A model generated the notes under the pieces. That model searched no databases. It worked only from the letters and a program-made list of their open reading frames with translations, and was not told the DNA's origin. A program made the position numbers and the translations under genes. Below are positions 9,612 through 17,178 of a stretch of 64,000 nt of DNA, piece by piece (positions within the stretch are counted from its first letter, which is position 1; every line of letters begins with the position of its first letter). The stretch comes from CAVPDA01 sp963702495 (lineage in GTDB: Bacteria; Pseudomonadota; Gammaproteobacteria; Burkholderiales; Rhodocyclaceae). Location: assembly GCA_963702495.1 (NCBI GenBank), contig CAVPDA010000018.1:659536-723535 (forward strand), written 5' to 3'.

Positions 9612-10780
9612 CCAGCCTCGTCCCCGTCCCCGGTCCCGCCGGGGCGGGACCGGGGAGGCACGAACCTTCTCTCCCCCTTGGTGAGGGAGGTAGGGAGTAA
9701 GGGGGGGTGAAGCAGGTCGTCGATCGCGCTCACTACGCGGTCCACCGCAAGCGTGGTGAGGCACTCCGACAGCTTGCCGCCGCCGCAGCCGTCGATGCCG
9801 CAGGGCCGGCACGGGTGCGCGCCGCTCAGGACGAGCCGGTGCGGCACCTGCCAGGGTCCCCACTCCAGTTCGCCCGAGGGTCCGAACAGCGCCACCGTCG
9901 GCGTGCCCATGGCGGCCGCGATGTGCATCGGCGCCGAGTCCACGCCGACGAACAGCTTCGCCCGGTCGCTCAGGGCCGCCATCTCCTTGAGCGACAACTG
10001 CCCCGCGAGATCGATCGCGCCGCCGGTCTGGGACAGGATGCGCGCCACCATGGCCTTCTCCCGGGCGTCCGGGGCAGCGCTCAGCACCACCCGGTCGCCC
10101 CGCTGCAGCAGGGCGCGGATCAGTTCAGCGTTGCGCTCCTCGGGCCAGCACTTGAACAGCCAGCGCGAGGTCGGATGCAGATGGATGAAGCTCTTCGGGG
10201 CCAGGCCGTGCTGCGCCAGGAGGGCGTCAACGCGGGCTTCGGCTGCGGCGCCCGGCACCAGCACGAGCCGGCGCTCGTCCATCCCCGGATAGACACCGAT
10301 GCGCCGCAGCGCGTCCAGGTTGCGCTCCACCGTGTGGCGGCGCGAATTCGACGGCTTGGAGAAGTAGTGGGTGAAGCTCCTGCGCCAGAACCGGCTTGCA
10401 CCGCCGACGCGGGGCGCGACGCTGAAGCGCGGCGACAGCAGGCGCACCAGCCAGGCGCCGCGCGGATGTTCGGTGAGATGCACGACGAGGTCGTAATCGC
10501 GGCGGCGCAGCCGCTGCAGCAGTTCCCATTCCGCGCGCAACTGGGGCAGTCCCCCCGCCTTCTTCCAATTGCGGTCGATGGTGTGCAGTTCGGCGAGCGC
10601 CGGGTGCAGGTCGAGCATCGCTGCCGTGTCGGCGTAGACGAGGGCGTCGATCTCGAGCCGCGGCGCGTGGTTCCGGAGCACCGTGAGCACCGGGGAGGCG
10701 AGCAGCACGTCGCCGTGATGGCGCAGCTTGATCACCAGGGCGCGCCGCAGGTCCGCGATCGGGACGGGGTCATCAACCAT
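9608..10780 (-). CDS. waaQ: Putative LPS heptosyltransferase III (GT9)
   Basis: The protein has about 390 residues. The signature RRALVIKLRHHGDVLLASPVL closely resembles the WaaQ/RfaQ opening. Other features are HLHPTSRWLFKCWP in the middle and LFVGVDSAPMHIAAAMGTPTVALFGPSGE at the donor site, then WQVPHRLVLSGAHPCRPCGIDGCGG. WaaQ adds a branch heptose to core heptose II. It is the first gene of the minus-strand operon. I took the ATG at 10780; a GTG at 10789 is also possible, and neither has a strong ribosome site. The last ~30 residues (after AIDDLLH) are encoded by an intergenic-type repeat and probably do not belong to the enzyme fold. Confidence 0.82.
   Translation of the reverse strand: MVDDPVPIADLRRALVIKLRHHGDVLLASPVLTVLRNHAPRLEIDALVYADTAAMLDLHPALAELHTIDRNWKKAGGLPQLRAEWELLQRLRRRDYDLVVHLTEHPRGAWLVRLLSPRFSVAPRVGGASRFWRRSFTHYFSKPSNSRRHTVERNLDALRRIGVYPGMDERRLVLVPGAAAEARVDALLAQHGLAPKSFIHLHPTSRWLFKCWPEERNAELIRALLQRGDRVVLSAAPDAREKAMVARILSQTGGAIDLAGQLSLKEMAALSDRAKLFVGVDSAPMHIAAAMGTPTVALFGPSGELEWGPWQVPHRLVLSGAHPCRPCGIDGCGGGKLSECLTTLAVDRVVSAIDDLLHPPLLPTSLTKGERRFVPPRSRPGGTGDGDEAG
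9614..9706. repeat. Repeat element forming the 3' end of the waaQ-like gene
   Basis: This stretch has the look of a dispersed intergenic repeat: a near-perfect inverted repeat at 9628-9655 (ccccggtcccgcc / ggcgggaccgggg) and a purine/pyrimidine-biased part reading as a ccctcaccaaggggg-like sequence on the minus strand. It is translated as the Pro/Arg/Gly-rich tail of the GT9 protein and runs to within a few bases of the next gene's start. A similar cccctcaccc...ggggagagggg unit occurs in the liv operon at 55483-55527. Confidence 0.55.
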
Positions 10781-10847
10781 GGCGCGCACGATAGCAAACT
10801 TGCCTGCAAACCCGAAATCCGCGCCGCGCCTCCACTACAATCGGTCG

Positions 10848-11714
10848 ATGGCATTGTCACGGTACACGACGCTGTTGCTGGGGCTGCTGCTCGCCTGCGT
10901 TTCGGCACGGGCGGCGATCGTCGTCGGCGACGACGCCGGGCGCAGCGTGACGCTCGAGCGGCCGGCGCAGCGCATCGTCAGCCTCTCGCCCCACGCCACG
11001 GAACTGCTGTTCGCCGCCGGCGCCGGCGCGCGCGTGGTCGGCGTCGCCGCCTACAGCGATTACCCCCCCGCAACGACGGCCCTGCCCCAGGTTGGCGATG
11101 CCCACGCCCTCGACCTGGAGCGCATCCTGGCGCTGCGCCCGGATCTGGTGGTGGCCTGGCTTTCCGGCAACAGCCGCCAGCAGGTGGAGCGCCTGGAGGC
11201 GAGCGGCATCGTGGTGTACTTCAGCGAGCCGCGCACGGCGCCGGATGTGGCCGCGAATCTCGAACGCCTCGGCCAGTTGGCGGGAACGGCCGCCGCCGGC
11301 CGCGCGGCGGCCGATCGCTATCGGGCCGATCTGGCGCAGCTGGAGCAGGACTATCGCGGCGCGCGCCCGGTGAAGCTGTTCTACGAGATCTGGCACGCGC
11401 CGGTGATGACGCTCAGCGGCCGCCATTTCGTCAGCGACATCCTGGCCCGCTGCGGCGCCATCAACGTGTTCGCCGACCTGCCCGCGCTGGTGCCCACCGT
11501 GTCGCCGGAAGCGGTGATCGGCGCCGCGCCGGAAGCCATCGCCAGCGGCGCCGGTACCGAAGCGATCGCCTTCTGGGCTGCGCGGCGTGAGCTGCCGGCG
11601 GCGCGCAGCGGCACCCTGTGCGCGGTCAACGCCACGCGCATGCACCGCGCCGGGCCGCGTCTTGTCGCCGCGGCCCGCGAGCTGTGCGAGTGCATCGCCA
11701 AGGCGCGGCGCTGA
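10848..11714 (+). CDS. btuF: Periplasmic cobalamin-binding protein of an ABC transporter
   Basis: The protein has 288 residues. A signal peptide (ALSRYTTLLLGLLLACVSARAA) is followed by a class III helical-backbone binding protein: QRIVSLSPHATELLFAAGAGARVVGV at the N-lobe, ALRPDLVVAWLSGNSRQQVERL, and the C-lobe KLFYEIWHAPVMTLSGRHFVSDIL. It captures vitamin B12 in the periplasm for BtuCD, which is encoded convergently. A tacaat hexamer lies at 10836-10841, seven bases before the ATG, so transcription may start at or very near the start codon. The last ~13 codons are repeated downstream in a tandem duplication. Confidence 0.9.
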   Translation: MALSRYTTLLLGLLLACVSARAAIVVGDDAGRSVTLERPAQRIVSLSPHATELLFAAGAGARVVGVAAYSDYPPATTALPQVGDAHALDLERILALRPDLVVAWLSGNSRQQVERLEASGIVVYFSEPRTAPDVAANLERLGQLAGTAAAGRAAADRYRADLAQLEQDYRGARPVKLFYEIWHAPVMTLSGRHFVSDILARCGAINVFADLPALVPTVSPEAVIGAAPEAIASGAGTEAIAFWAARRELPAARSGTLCAVNATRMHRAGPRLVAAARELCECIAKARR

Positions 11715-11984
11715 GTTCGTAGGGCGGGCCGCGCCCGCCAAATGTGGCCCGGCGGCCGCGGGCCGCCCTACGAAGCTCAGCCTGGCACCCGCTCTGCAGG
11801 GCGGGCCGTGCCCGCCGATCCGCTTGGTCGCCGTGTCCCGCGAGCTGTGCGAGTGCATCGCCAAGGCGCGCCGCTGAGTTCGTAGGGCGGGCCGCGCCCG
11901 CCAAATGTGGTCCGGCGGCCGCGGGCCGCCCTACGAAGCGCAGCCTGGCACCCGCTCTGTAGGGCGGGCCTTGCCCGCCGATCC
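11664..11984. repeat. 163-bp tandem duplication covering the btuF 3' end
   Basis: Two copies with a period of 163 bases (11664-11821 and 11827-11984) differ at only a few positions. Each holds the last codons of btuF including the stop (ending LCECIAKARR in both), then three GC-rich stem elements: gtagggcgggccgcgcccgcc, its inverted partner ggcggccgcgggccgccctac, and a third related unit ending gcccgccgatcc. The region lies between convergent btuF and btuD, and the hairpins may end transcription from both sides. It fills most of the otherwise gene-free stretch 11715-12076. Confidence 0.85.
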
Positions 11985-12076
11985 TCGGCGCTCCAGCGCG
12001 GACCCGGCCTCCTGCCGAGCATCGGCTCCGCTGCACTTGAGCCGGCCTGCAAGTCTGCAGGAGGGCGCGGCGGCGA

Positions 12077-12847
12077 CTACCCGGGCAGAAAGCAGCGGCC
12101 GGCGGCGCTCTCGATCCGGTGCATGGGATGGCGATAGAGCCTCGTCAGGGCCTCCGCGCTGAGCACATCGGCGCACGGACCGCTGGCCGTGGCGCCTTCG
12201 CCGAACAGGAGCAGGCCGTGGCTGCAGTAGCGCGCCGCCAGGTTCGGGTCGTGCAGGGTCATGAGCGCCGCCTTGCCGTCGCGGCATTCCGCCGCCAGCA
12301 GGTCCAGCAATGTGATCTGATGATGCGGGTCGAGGTGGTGGGTCGGTTCGTCCAGCAGGTAGAGTTCCGGCTGCTGCGTCAGCAGGGCCGCCAAGGCCAG
12401 GCGGCGCCGCTCGCCGCCCGACAGCGTCGCACAGTCGCGCTGCTCGATGCCGTCCAGGTCGGCGCGGCGCAAGGCCTGCCGCGCCAGCCGCAGATCGGCG
12501 GCGCTCTCCCAACCCCAGCCGGGTGTATGGGGATAACGACCGACCAGCGCCGCTTCCAGCACGGTCAGGGGGAAGGCATCCACCGTATCCTGCGGCATCA
12601 GGCCCCGTGCCCGCGCCAGTTCCCGCGCCGGCCAGGCCGCCAACGGGCGCTGACCCATGCGTGTCTCGCCGGCGGCCGGGGCGCGCAGGCCCGCCAGAGT
12701 GTGCAGCAGGGTGGTCTTGCCCACCCCGTTCAGGCCGAGGATGGCCCAGCTCTCGCCGCGGCCGACGGCCAGGTCGAGACCGTCGCAAACCGTCTTGCCG
12801 CCGATGTCGACGCGCAGCGCGCGGGCTTCGAGCAGGACGGCGCTCAT
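12077..12847 (-). CDS. btuD: Cobalamin ABC transporter ATP-binding protein
   Basis: The protein has 256 residues. Walker A is LGLNGVGKTTLLHTLAG (residues ~35-50), the signature is LSGGERRRLALAALL, Walker B is LYLLDEPTHHLDPHHQ with the switch histidine in MTLHDPNLAARYC. This is the FecE/BtuD subgroup. It energises B12 or cobinamide import with BtuC. The start at 12847 overlaps the btuC stop as ATGA. The longer open frame upstream is the shadow of btuC and btuB. Confidence 0.9.
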   Translation of the reverse strand: MSAVLLEARALRVDIGGKTVCDGLDLAVGRGESWAILGLNGVGKTTLLHTLAGLRAPAAGETRMGQRPLAAWPARELARARGLMPQDTVDAFPLTVLEAALVGRYPHTPGWGWESAADLRLARQALRRADLDGIEQRDCATLSGGERRRLALAALLTQQPELYLLDEPTHHLDPHHQITLLDLLAAECRDGKAALMTLHDPNLAARYCSHGLLLFGEGATASGPCADVLSAEALTRLYRHPMHRIESAAGRCFLPG

Positions 12848-13803
12848 CTGCGGCTCAGCAGGTAGAGGAAGAGCGGGACGCCGAGCAGGGCGGTGACGGC
12901 CCCCACCGGCAACTGGGTGGGCGCGATGACGGAGCGCGCGACGGTATCGGCCAGAGTCAGCAGTGCGCCGCCGGCCAGGGCCGAGCCGGGAAGGAGGATG
13001 CGCTGGTCGTTGCCCAGGACCAGGCGCGCCAGATGGGGTGCCAGCAGGCCGACGAAGCCGATGGTTCCGGCAGTCGCCACTGCCATCGCGGCGCAACCGG
13101 AAGCGACGAAATAGAGCAACCGGCGCAGCGACACCACCGGCACTCCCAGCGCCTGCGCCGTCAGATCCCCCTGCGCCAGCACGTTGAGGGCGGGCGCCCG
13201 GGGCAGGGTGAGCGCCAGGGCGAGGCCGAGGGTCGCCACCGCCAGGAACGGCATGCCGCCGGCCGAGAGATCGCCCAGCAGCCAGAACACCATGCCCCGC
13301 AACTGGGTGTCGGGAGACAGGGCGAGCAGCAGGGCGGTCACCGCGCCCCAACCGGCCGCGATCACCACGCCGGTCAGCAGCAGGCGTGTCTGGGCGTGGC
13401 TGCGATCGGAGCCGGCCAGGGCGAACACGAGCAGGATGGAGCCGAAGGCGCCGCCGAAGGCGCCGATCGGCAGCAGCGATCCGGCGGCACCGGCGGCGAT
13501 CACGGACAGGCCGCCCACCGCGGCACCGCCGGACACCCCCAGGATGTAGGGATCGGCCAGGGGGTTGCGCAGCAGCACCTGCATCAGGCATCCGGACAGG
13601 GCCAGCAGCGCGCCCACGGCAAAGGCCGCCAGGGCCCGCGGCAGGCGCAGTTCCAGCAGCAGCGAGCGGGCGATGCCGCCGTCGTCGACGCGCCAGGCCG
13701 CGCCCCAGTTGAGCGCGACGCTGCCCAGCGCCAGCGCCAGCAGCAGGCTGAAGGCCGCCGCGGCAAGCAGCAGCAGCAACCGGCTCAGGGCGTGCTCGCG
13801 CAT
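12844..13803 (-). CDS. btuC: Cobalamin ABC transporter permease (FecCD family)
   Basis: The protein has 319 residues and about ten hydrophobic segments. FecCD landmarks are RLPRALAAFAVGALLALSG near the N-terminus, LADPYILGVSGGAAVGG, and near the C-terminus AGTIGFVGLLAPHLARLVLG, the coupling region to the ATPase. It forms the inner-membrane channel for vitamin B12. It lies 9 bases after btuB and is translationally coupled to btuD, so btuB-btuC-btuD form one operon below the riboswitch. Confidence 0.92.
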   Translation of the reverse strand: MREHALSRLLLLLAAAAFSLLLALALGSVALNWGAAWRVDDGGIARSLLLELRLPRALAAFAVGALLALSGCLMQVLLRNPLADPYILGVSGGAAVGGLSVIAAGAAGSLLPIGAFGGAFGSILLVFALAGSDRSHAQTRLLLTGVVIAAGWGAVTALLLALSPDTQLRGMVFWLLGDLSAGGMPFLAVATLGLALALTLPRAPALNVLAQGDLTAQALGVPVVSLRRLLYFVASGCAAMAVATAGTIGFVGLLAPHLARLVLGNDQRILLPGSALAGGALLTLADTVARSVIAPTQLPVGAVTALLGVPLFLYLLSRR

Positions 13804-13812
13804 GGCGGGGGA

Positions 13813-15783
13813 TCAGCGGAAAGCGTATTGGGCGGCCACGAAAAAACGGCGCTCCGCCTCGGGATAGGCATTGAAGCTGGTGCCGGCGTTGTTGCGAATG
13901 GCGTAGGTGTAGTACTTGTCGTCGAACAGGTTGTCCACCTGGGCGGACAGGCGCCAGTCGCCCAGCCGCTGCACCAGCTTGAGATCGACCGGCAGGTAGG
14001 ACGGCATGAGGGGGAAGGTGTTGGTCTGATCGTTGTCGTAGCGCTGCGGCCCGACATAGCGCGCGCTGCCGGTGAGCACGAGGTCGCCCGTGATCTGCCA
14101 CGCCGCGTTGAGCGACGCGCGATTGCGCGGCACGAGGGGAACTTCGTTGCCGGTGATGTCGACGCCGAAGAATACGCCCTCGCGGAAGCGGGCGTCGGTG
14201 TAGCGATAGGAGGCGGAGAGGTTGAGGGCGGGCAGGATCTGCCAGCCGCCGTCCACCTCCACGCCGCGGTGCCGGGTGGGCGGCAGATTGGTGTTGAAGC
14301 CGTTGAAGAAGTTGGTGCCGGGGATGGCGATGAAGTGGATCTCGTTGTTCACCCGCGACTCGAACACGGTGAGCCGGGCGCGCGCCGACGCGGCCGACCA
14401 CTCGACGCCGGCTTGCGCGTCGTGCGACTTCTGCGGCTGCAGCAGGCTGCCGTCGGCGGTGAAGCCGTTGTCGTCCACGTTGGCCACGCGGAAGCTCTGC
14501 CCCCACTTGGCGAACAGGGAAAAATCGCCGCCCAGCCCCTGGCGCAGGCCGAGGTCGAAGGCGTTGAGCGGGATCGTCTGGTCCTGCGGCGGCTGGGGAA
14601 ATGCGTTTTCCGCCTGTTCGATGCGGGTGCGCTGGGAGCGCGCGCCGGCGCTCAGCCGCGTCTCGGGTCCGAGTTGCGTGACATTCTGGAAATAGAGCGC
14701 CGTGTCGCGCTGGTCGGCGGTGACATCGCTGGTGAAGAAATCCGCATCGATTCGCCGGCGGTACTGCCAGTCGAACCAGTCGGCGCCGATGACGAGTTGG
14801 CTATCAACGCCGGCGACGCGGTAGGGCAGTTTGATGCGCGGCGTGAACGACCAGATTTCCGCCTCGGTACGGGTGACGCTGGCGAAGCTCACGAACTGGG
14901 CGTCCGACTCCTTGGTGCGATAGCCGAGGTCGGCGGCGAACTCTCCGAAGCCGAGTTCGGCGCGGCCGCCCAGGTTGAGGTGGCTGGAGTCGGTCGCGGA
15001 GTGATCGTCCGGGTTCGACGCCTGGCGCCGATCCTGGGCGATCTGCGCCTCGCTCAGGGAACCGGGCAGCCCCAGCCGCTGCCGCGCCGCGCCGAACTTG
15101 GTGTACAACTCGCCGCGGTCGAGCAGGAAGCGCAGGTCGCCCTCCACGTTCTGCTCGGACAGATGGTTGTTGACGCGGTAGTTGTCGGTGTCGGTATCGT
15201 TGGCGTTCAGGCTCAGGCCGAGGCGCTCGCCGGCCAGGGTGATGCCGGCATCGAGCCTGCGCGTGTCGTAACTGCCGAGCATCAGTCCCAAGGTGGCCTC
15301 GCGCTGGCGCGCGCGCGGCTTCTTGGTGATGATGTTGATGGTGCCGCCGGTGGCGCCGCTGCCGTAGAGCACGGCGCCGGAACCGGGCAGGATCTCGATG
15401 CGCTCGATGGCGTCGAGCGGTATGGCCGAAAGCTGGGCGGTCGTCTGCTCGTTCTCGCTGATGCGCTGGCCGTCGAGCAGCACCAGCGTGTTCTGGTCGC
15501 CGGCGGCGCCGAAGCCGCGCAGGTCGAGCTGCGGATTCGGGCTGCCCGAATTGTTGCGGATGTCTACGCCCCCGAGTTTGCTCAATGCCTCCTGGACGCT
15601 CGAAACAGCGCCTTCCTGGATCTGGCGCGCCGTGATGACGATGGCGCCGAAAGGCAGGTGCTGGCGCGGCTGCTGGAAGCGGGTCGCGGTGACGACGACG
15701 GCGGCCTCGTCGCGTTCTTCCGCCCAGGCGTTGGGCACGATGAACAGGCCTGCGAGCAGGGCGGCGCTGCGATTGACTGACAT
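13813..15783 (-). CDS. btuB: TonB-dependent vitamin B12 receptor
   Basis: The protein has 656 residues. A signal peptide (MSVNRSAALLAGLFIVPNAWA) is followed by the TonB box region EAAVVVTATR, then a plug domain (ITARQIQEGAVSSVQEALSKL, RGFGAAGDQNTLVLLDGQRI, IEILPGSGAVLYGSGATGGTINIITK) and a beta-barrel ending in a terminal aromatic-type strand (FFVAAQYAFR). The start at 15783 has the strong ribosome site agggagagaaga. A cobalamin riboswitch lies ~120 bases upstream, which fixes the substrate as a corrinoid. It carries corrinoids across the outer membrane for BtuF. Confidence 0.93.
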   Translation of the reverse strand: MSVNRSAALLAGLFIVPNAWAEERDEAAVVVTATRFQQPRQHLPFGAIVITARQIQEGAVSSVQEALSKLGGVDIRNNSGSPNPQLDLRGFGAAGDQNTLVLLDGQRISENEQTTAQLSAIPLDAIERIEILPGSGAVLYGSGATGGTINIITKKPRARQREATLGLMLGSYDTRRLDAGITLAGERLGLSLNANDTDTDNYRVNNHLSEQNVEGDLRFLLDRGELYTKFGAARQRLGLPGSLSEAQIAQDRRQASNPDDHSATDSSHLNLGGRAELGFGEFAADLGYRTKESDAQFVSFASVTRTEAEIWSFTPRIKLPYRVAGVDSQLVIGADWFDWQYRRRIDADFFTSDVTADQRDTALYFQNVTQLGPETRLSAGARSQRTRIEQAENAFPQPPQDQTIPLNAFDLGLRQGLGGDFSLFAKWGQSFRVANVDDNGFTADGSLLQPQKSHDAQAGVEWSAASARARLTVFESRVNNEIHFIAIPGTNFFNGFNTNLPPTRHRGVEVDGGWQILPALNLSASYRYTDARFREGVFFGVDITGNEVPLVPRNRASLNAAWQITGDLVLTGSARYVGPQRYDNDQTNTFPLMPSYLPVDLKLVQRLGDWRLSAQVDNLFDDKYYTYAIRNNAGTSFNAYPEAERRFFVAAQYAFR

Positions 15784-15899
15784 TCTTCTCTCCCTCTGTC
15801 CCGCATGCGTCCCCGCAGTCGGGCATTGAATGAACAATGGGCGGGAAGAGATCAGAACGGAGCGCGGGCGCCGGCTGCCGCTTCCCCGCGGCATTGCGG

Positions 15900-16120
15900 A
15901 TCACGTTCCGGGGCCGGTCTCCGGGCTTGCGAGGGGCGCCGGCTTGGGGCCGGTCGCCGGGGGGGCGCATCGCCTTCCCGCGCTTTCGCGCAGTGGCCGC
16001 GGATCCGGGCGGATCGCGCGTGATGTGCCCGCACTCGCTTACCGTTGCGGGGGCAGCACAGGAATTGCCTGCCGATTCATGAAGCCGAGCGTGGCGGCTC
16101 GATTCCGGGCGGGCTCACCT
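15900..16120 (-). promoter_or_regulatory. Cobalamin riboswitch
   Basis: Read on the minus strand, this region contains in order: a stem-loop segment caggcaattcctg, the conserved core gctgcccccgcaacggtaag (complement of 16034-16057), the gccactg element (15991-15997) and the B12 box aagcccggagaccggcccc (15910-15928). These match the adenosylcobalamin riboswitch in sequence and order. The leader runs to btuB ~120 bases downstream, so B12 should repress btuBCD. The 5' boundary is approximate. Confidence 0.92.
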
Positions 16121-16310
16121 GTTTCCCGTTTCACTCCTGCGGCTGAGGCCGCGCGGAGCACCGCGAAACGAATGCCGCAGCAACCGCTGCGGCGCGCAAA
16201 TTATACGCCGGATGAACGGCCCCCGATGTGCCCCGCGGCCCGACCATCAGCGGCTTCGTGAGAAGTAGTTTGCTTGACCGTCGCGCTGCTTCGCCACTAT
16301 AGTTTTCGCC

Positions 16311-16502
16311 ATGAACGCCGAGCTTGTGGAACTGGAAGACAAAGTCGGGCAGGTATTGGCGCTGTGCCAGGGCCTGCGTTCGGAGAACCAGGAGCTGCGC
16401 GCGCGCCTTGCCGGCCTCGAAGGCGAGAAGCGCAGACTTTCGGAGAAGATCGACGTGGCCGCCGGCCGCATCGAATCGCTGATCGAAGGATTGCCGCAAT
16501 GA
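16311..16502 (+). CDS. Small coiled-coil protein upstream of zapA (TIGR02449-like)
   Basis: The protein has 63 residues and is almost entirely a predicted coiled coil (LVELEDKVGQVLALCQGLRS, then LRARLAGLEGEKRRLSEKID). Proteins of this size and type are commonly encoded just before zapA in beta- and gammaproteobacteria and are annotated as TIGR02449 or ZapB-like. The stop overlaps the zapA start as ATGA at 16499-16502, so the two are co-translated. A role in cell division is inferred from that coupling. Confidence 0.8.
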   Translation: MNAELVELEDKVGQVLALCQGLRSENQELRARLAGLEGEKRRLSEKIDVAAGRIESLIEGLPQ

Positions 16503-16810
16503 CCAGCCGGGATCCGCACATCCTCGACGTCAATCTGATGGGGCGCGCCTACCGCGTCGCCTGTGCCCCCGAGGAGCGCGGCGGACTGCTCGGCGCCGTG
16601 GCCCTGGTGGACGACAAGATGCACGAGATCGCCGAGCAGACGAAGGCGAACGGCGAGCGTCTGCTGGTCATGGCGGCGCTCAACATCGCCTACGAACTGC
16701 TGCAGTTGAAGCAGGCCAGCGGACCCGAGCTGGAGCAGACGAGGCACCGCATCAGCACCCTGCGTGCACGCCTCGACGAGGCGCTGGCGCAGCAGGAACA
16801 ATTGTTTTAG
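16499..16810 (+). CDS. zapA: Cell division protein ZapA
   Basis: The protein has 103 residues. The N-terminal ZapA domain (HILDVNLMGRAYRVACAPEERGGLLGAVALVDDKM) is followed by a coiled-coil C-terminus (LEQTRHRISTLRARLDEALAQQEQLF). ZapA binds FtsZ filaments and promotes their bundling at the division site. The start is set by the ATGA overlap with the coiled-coil gene; the longer open frame upstream is not coding. 6S RNA follows directly, the common arrangement in proteobacteria. Confidence 0.93.
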   Translation: MTSRDPHILDVNLMGRAYRVACAPEERGGLLGAVALVDDKMHEIAEQTKANGERLLVMAALNIAYELLQLKQASGPELEQTRHRISTLRARLDEALAQQEQLF

Positions 16811-16835
16811 CGGAACGATAGGCATAGAGTTGCAA

Positions 16836-17022
16836 AGAATCCCCTGCGGTGTTCGTTAAGGCCATAGATTCCTTGAACCAACATCGTTGGCATCATGGAC
16901 GCCGACCCTCGATGCTGCTGTTGTGCGCGCCCCTAGCCGGGCGTTCCTGATGCGGCTGGAAGGCGACCGCCTTGGACCTCAGGTTCAGGATGCCGGTCTG
17001 ACGGCACAGGCGGGGGACCCCA
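16836..17022 (+). ncRNA. ssrS: 6S RNA
   Basis: The segment starting gaatcccctgcggtgttcg and ending caggcgggggacccc has the paired closing stem of 6S RNA, and it lies immediately downstream of zapA, the standard location. 6S RNA mimics an open promoter and binds the sigma-70 RNA polymerase holoenzyme in stationary phase. A plausible promoter precedes it: ttgttt at 16803-16808 and tagagt at 16825-16830, 16 bases apart. The ends are approximate. Confidence 0.85.
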
Positions 17023-17027
17023 TCAGC

Positions 17028-17058
17028 AAGGCGCGGTGATGCCGCGCCTTGCGTTTTC
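17028..17058 (+). terminator. Rho-independent terminator of 6S RNA
   Basis: The stem aaggcgcgg / ccgcgcctt around a short loop is followed by gcgtttt. It sits just after the 6S RNA 3' end. Confidence 0.8.
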
Positions 17059-17124
17059 TGGCAGAGGCTATCGCGGTTCGACGCCTGTGCTGCCGGTCCA
17101 GGTTGCCCATCCCGGAAACGAAAA

Positions 17125-17178
17125 ATGCGTCATTGGCTGATGAAGAGTCGCAGCCCTCGATATCCCCGGATCGATCAG
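17125..17178 (+). pseudogene. Possible relic of an EVE-domain gene 5' end
   Basis: The first eight codons read MRHWLMKS, nearly identical to MRYWLMKS at the start of the intact EVE gene at 19547. At DNA level atgcg and tggctgatgaa are shared, and a weaker match continues for about 30 more bases (agccctcga / agccgtccga, atcgatcagg / atcgacgatctgg). The fragment sits 67 bases after the 6S RNA terminator, where betaproteobacteria often have an EVE gene. It then runs into an IS-derived reading frame. The extent of the relic is uncertain and the weak part could be chance. Confidence 0.5.

Noticed and set aside
11715..12076. CRISPR-like repeats or small genes in the btuF-btuD gap
   Set aside because: There are only two long tandem copies with no unique spacers; the open frames are repeat-derived Arg/Pro-rich shadows.
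12523..15780. Very long plus-strand open frame (1085 codons)
   Set aside because: It is antisense to btuC and btuB, has low-complexity Gln/Gly/Arg/His composition and no recognisable domain. High GC leaves the opposite frame open.
17125..17178. Native N-terminus of the transposase
   Set aside because: The family has ~150 further N-terminal residues and these codons match an EVE start instead.
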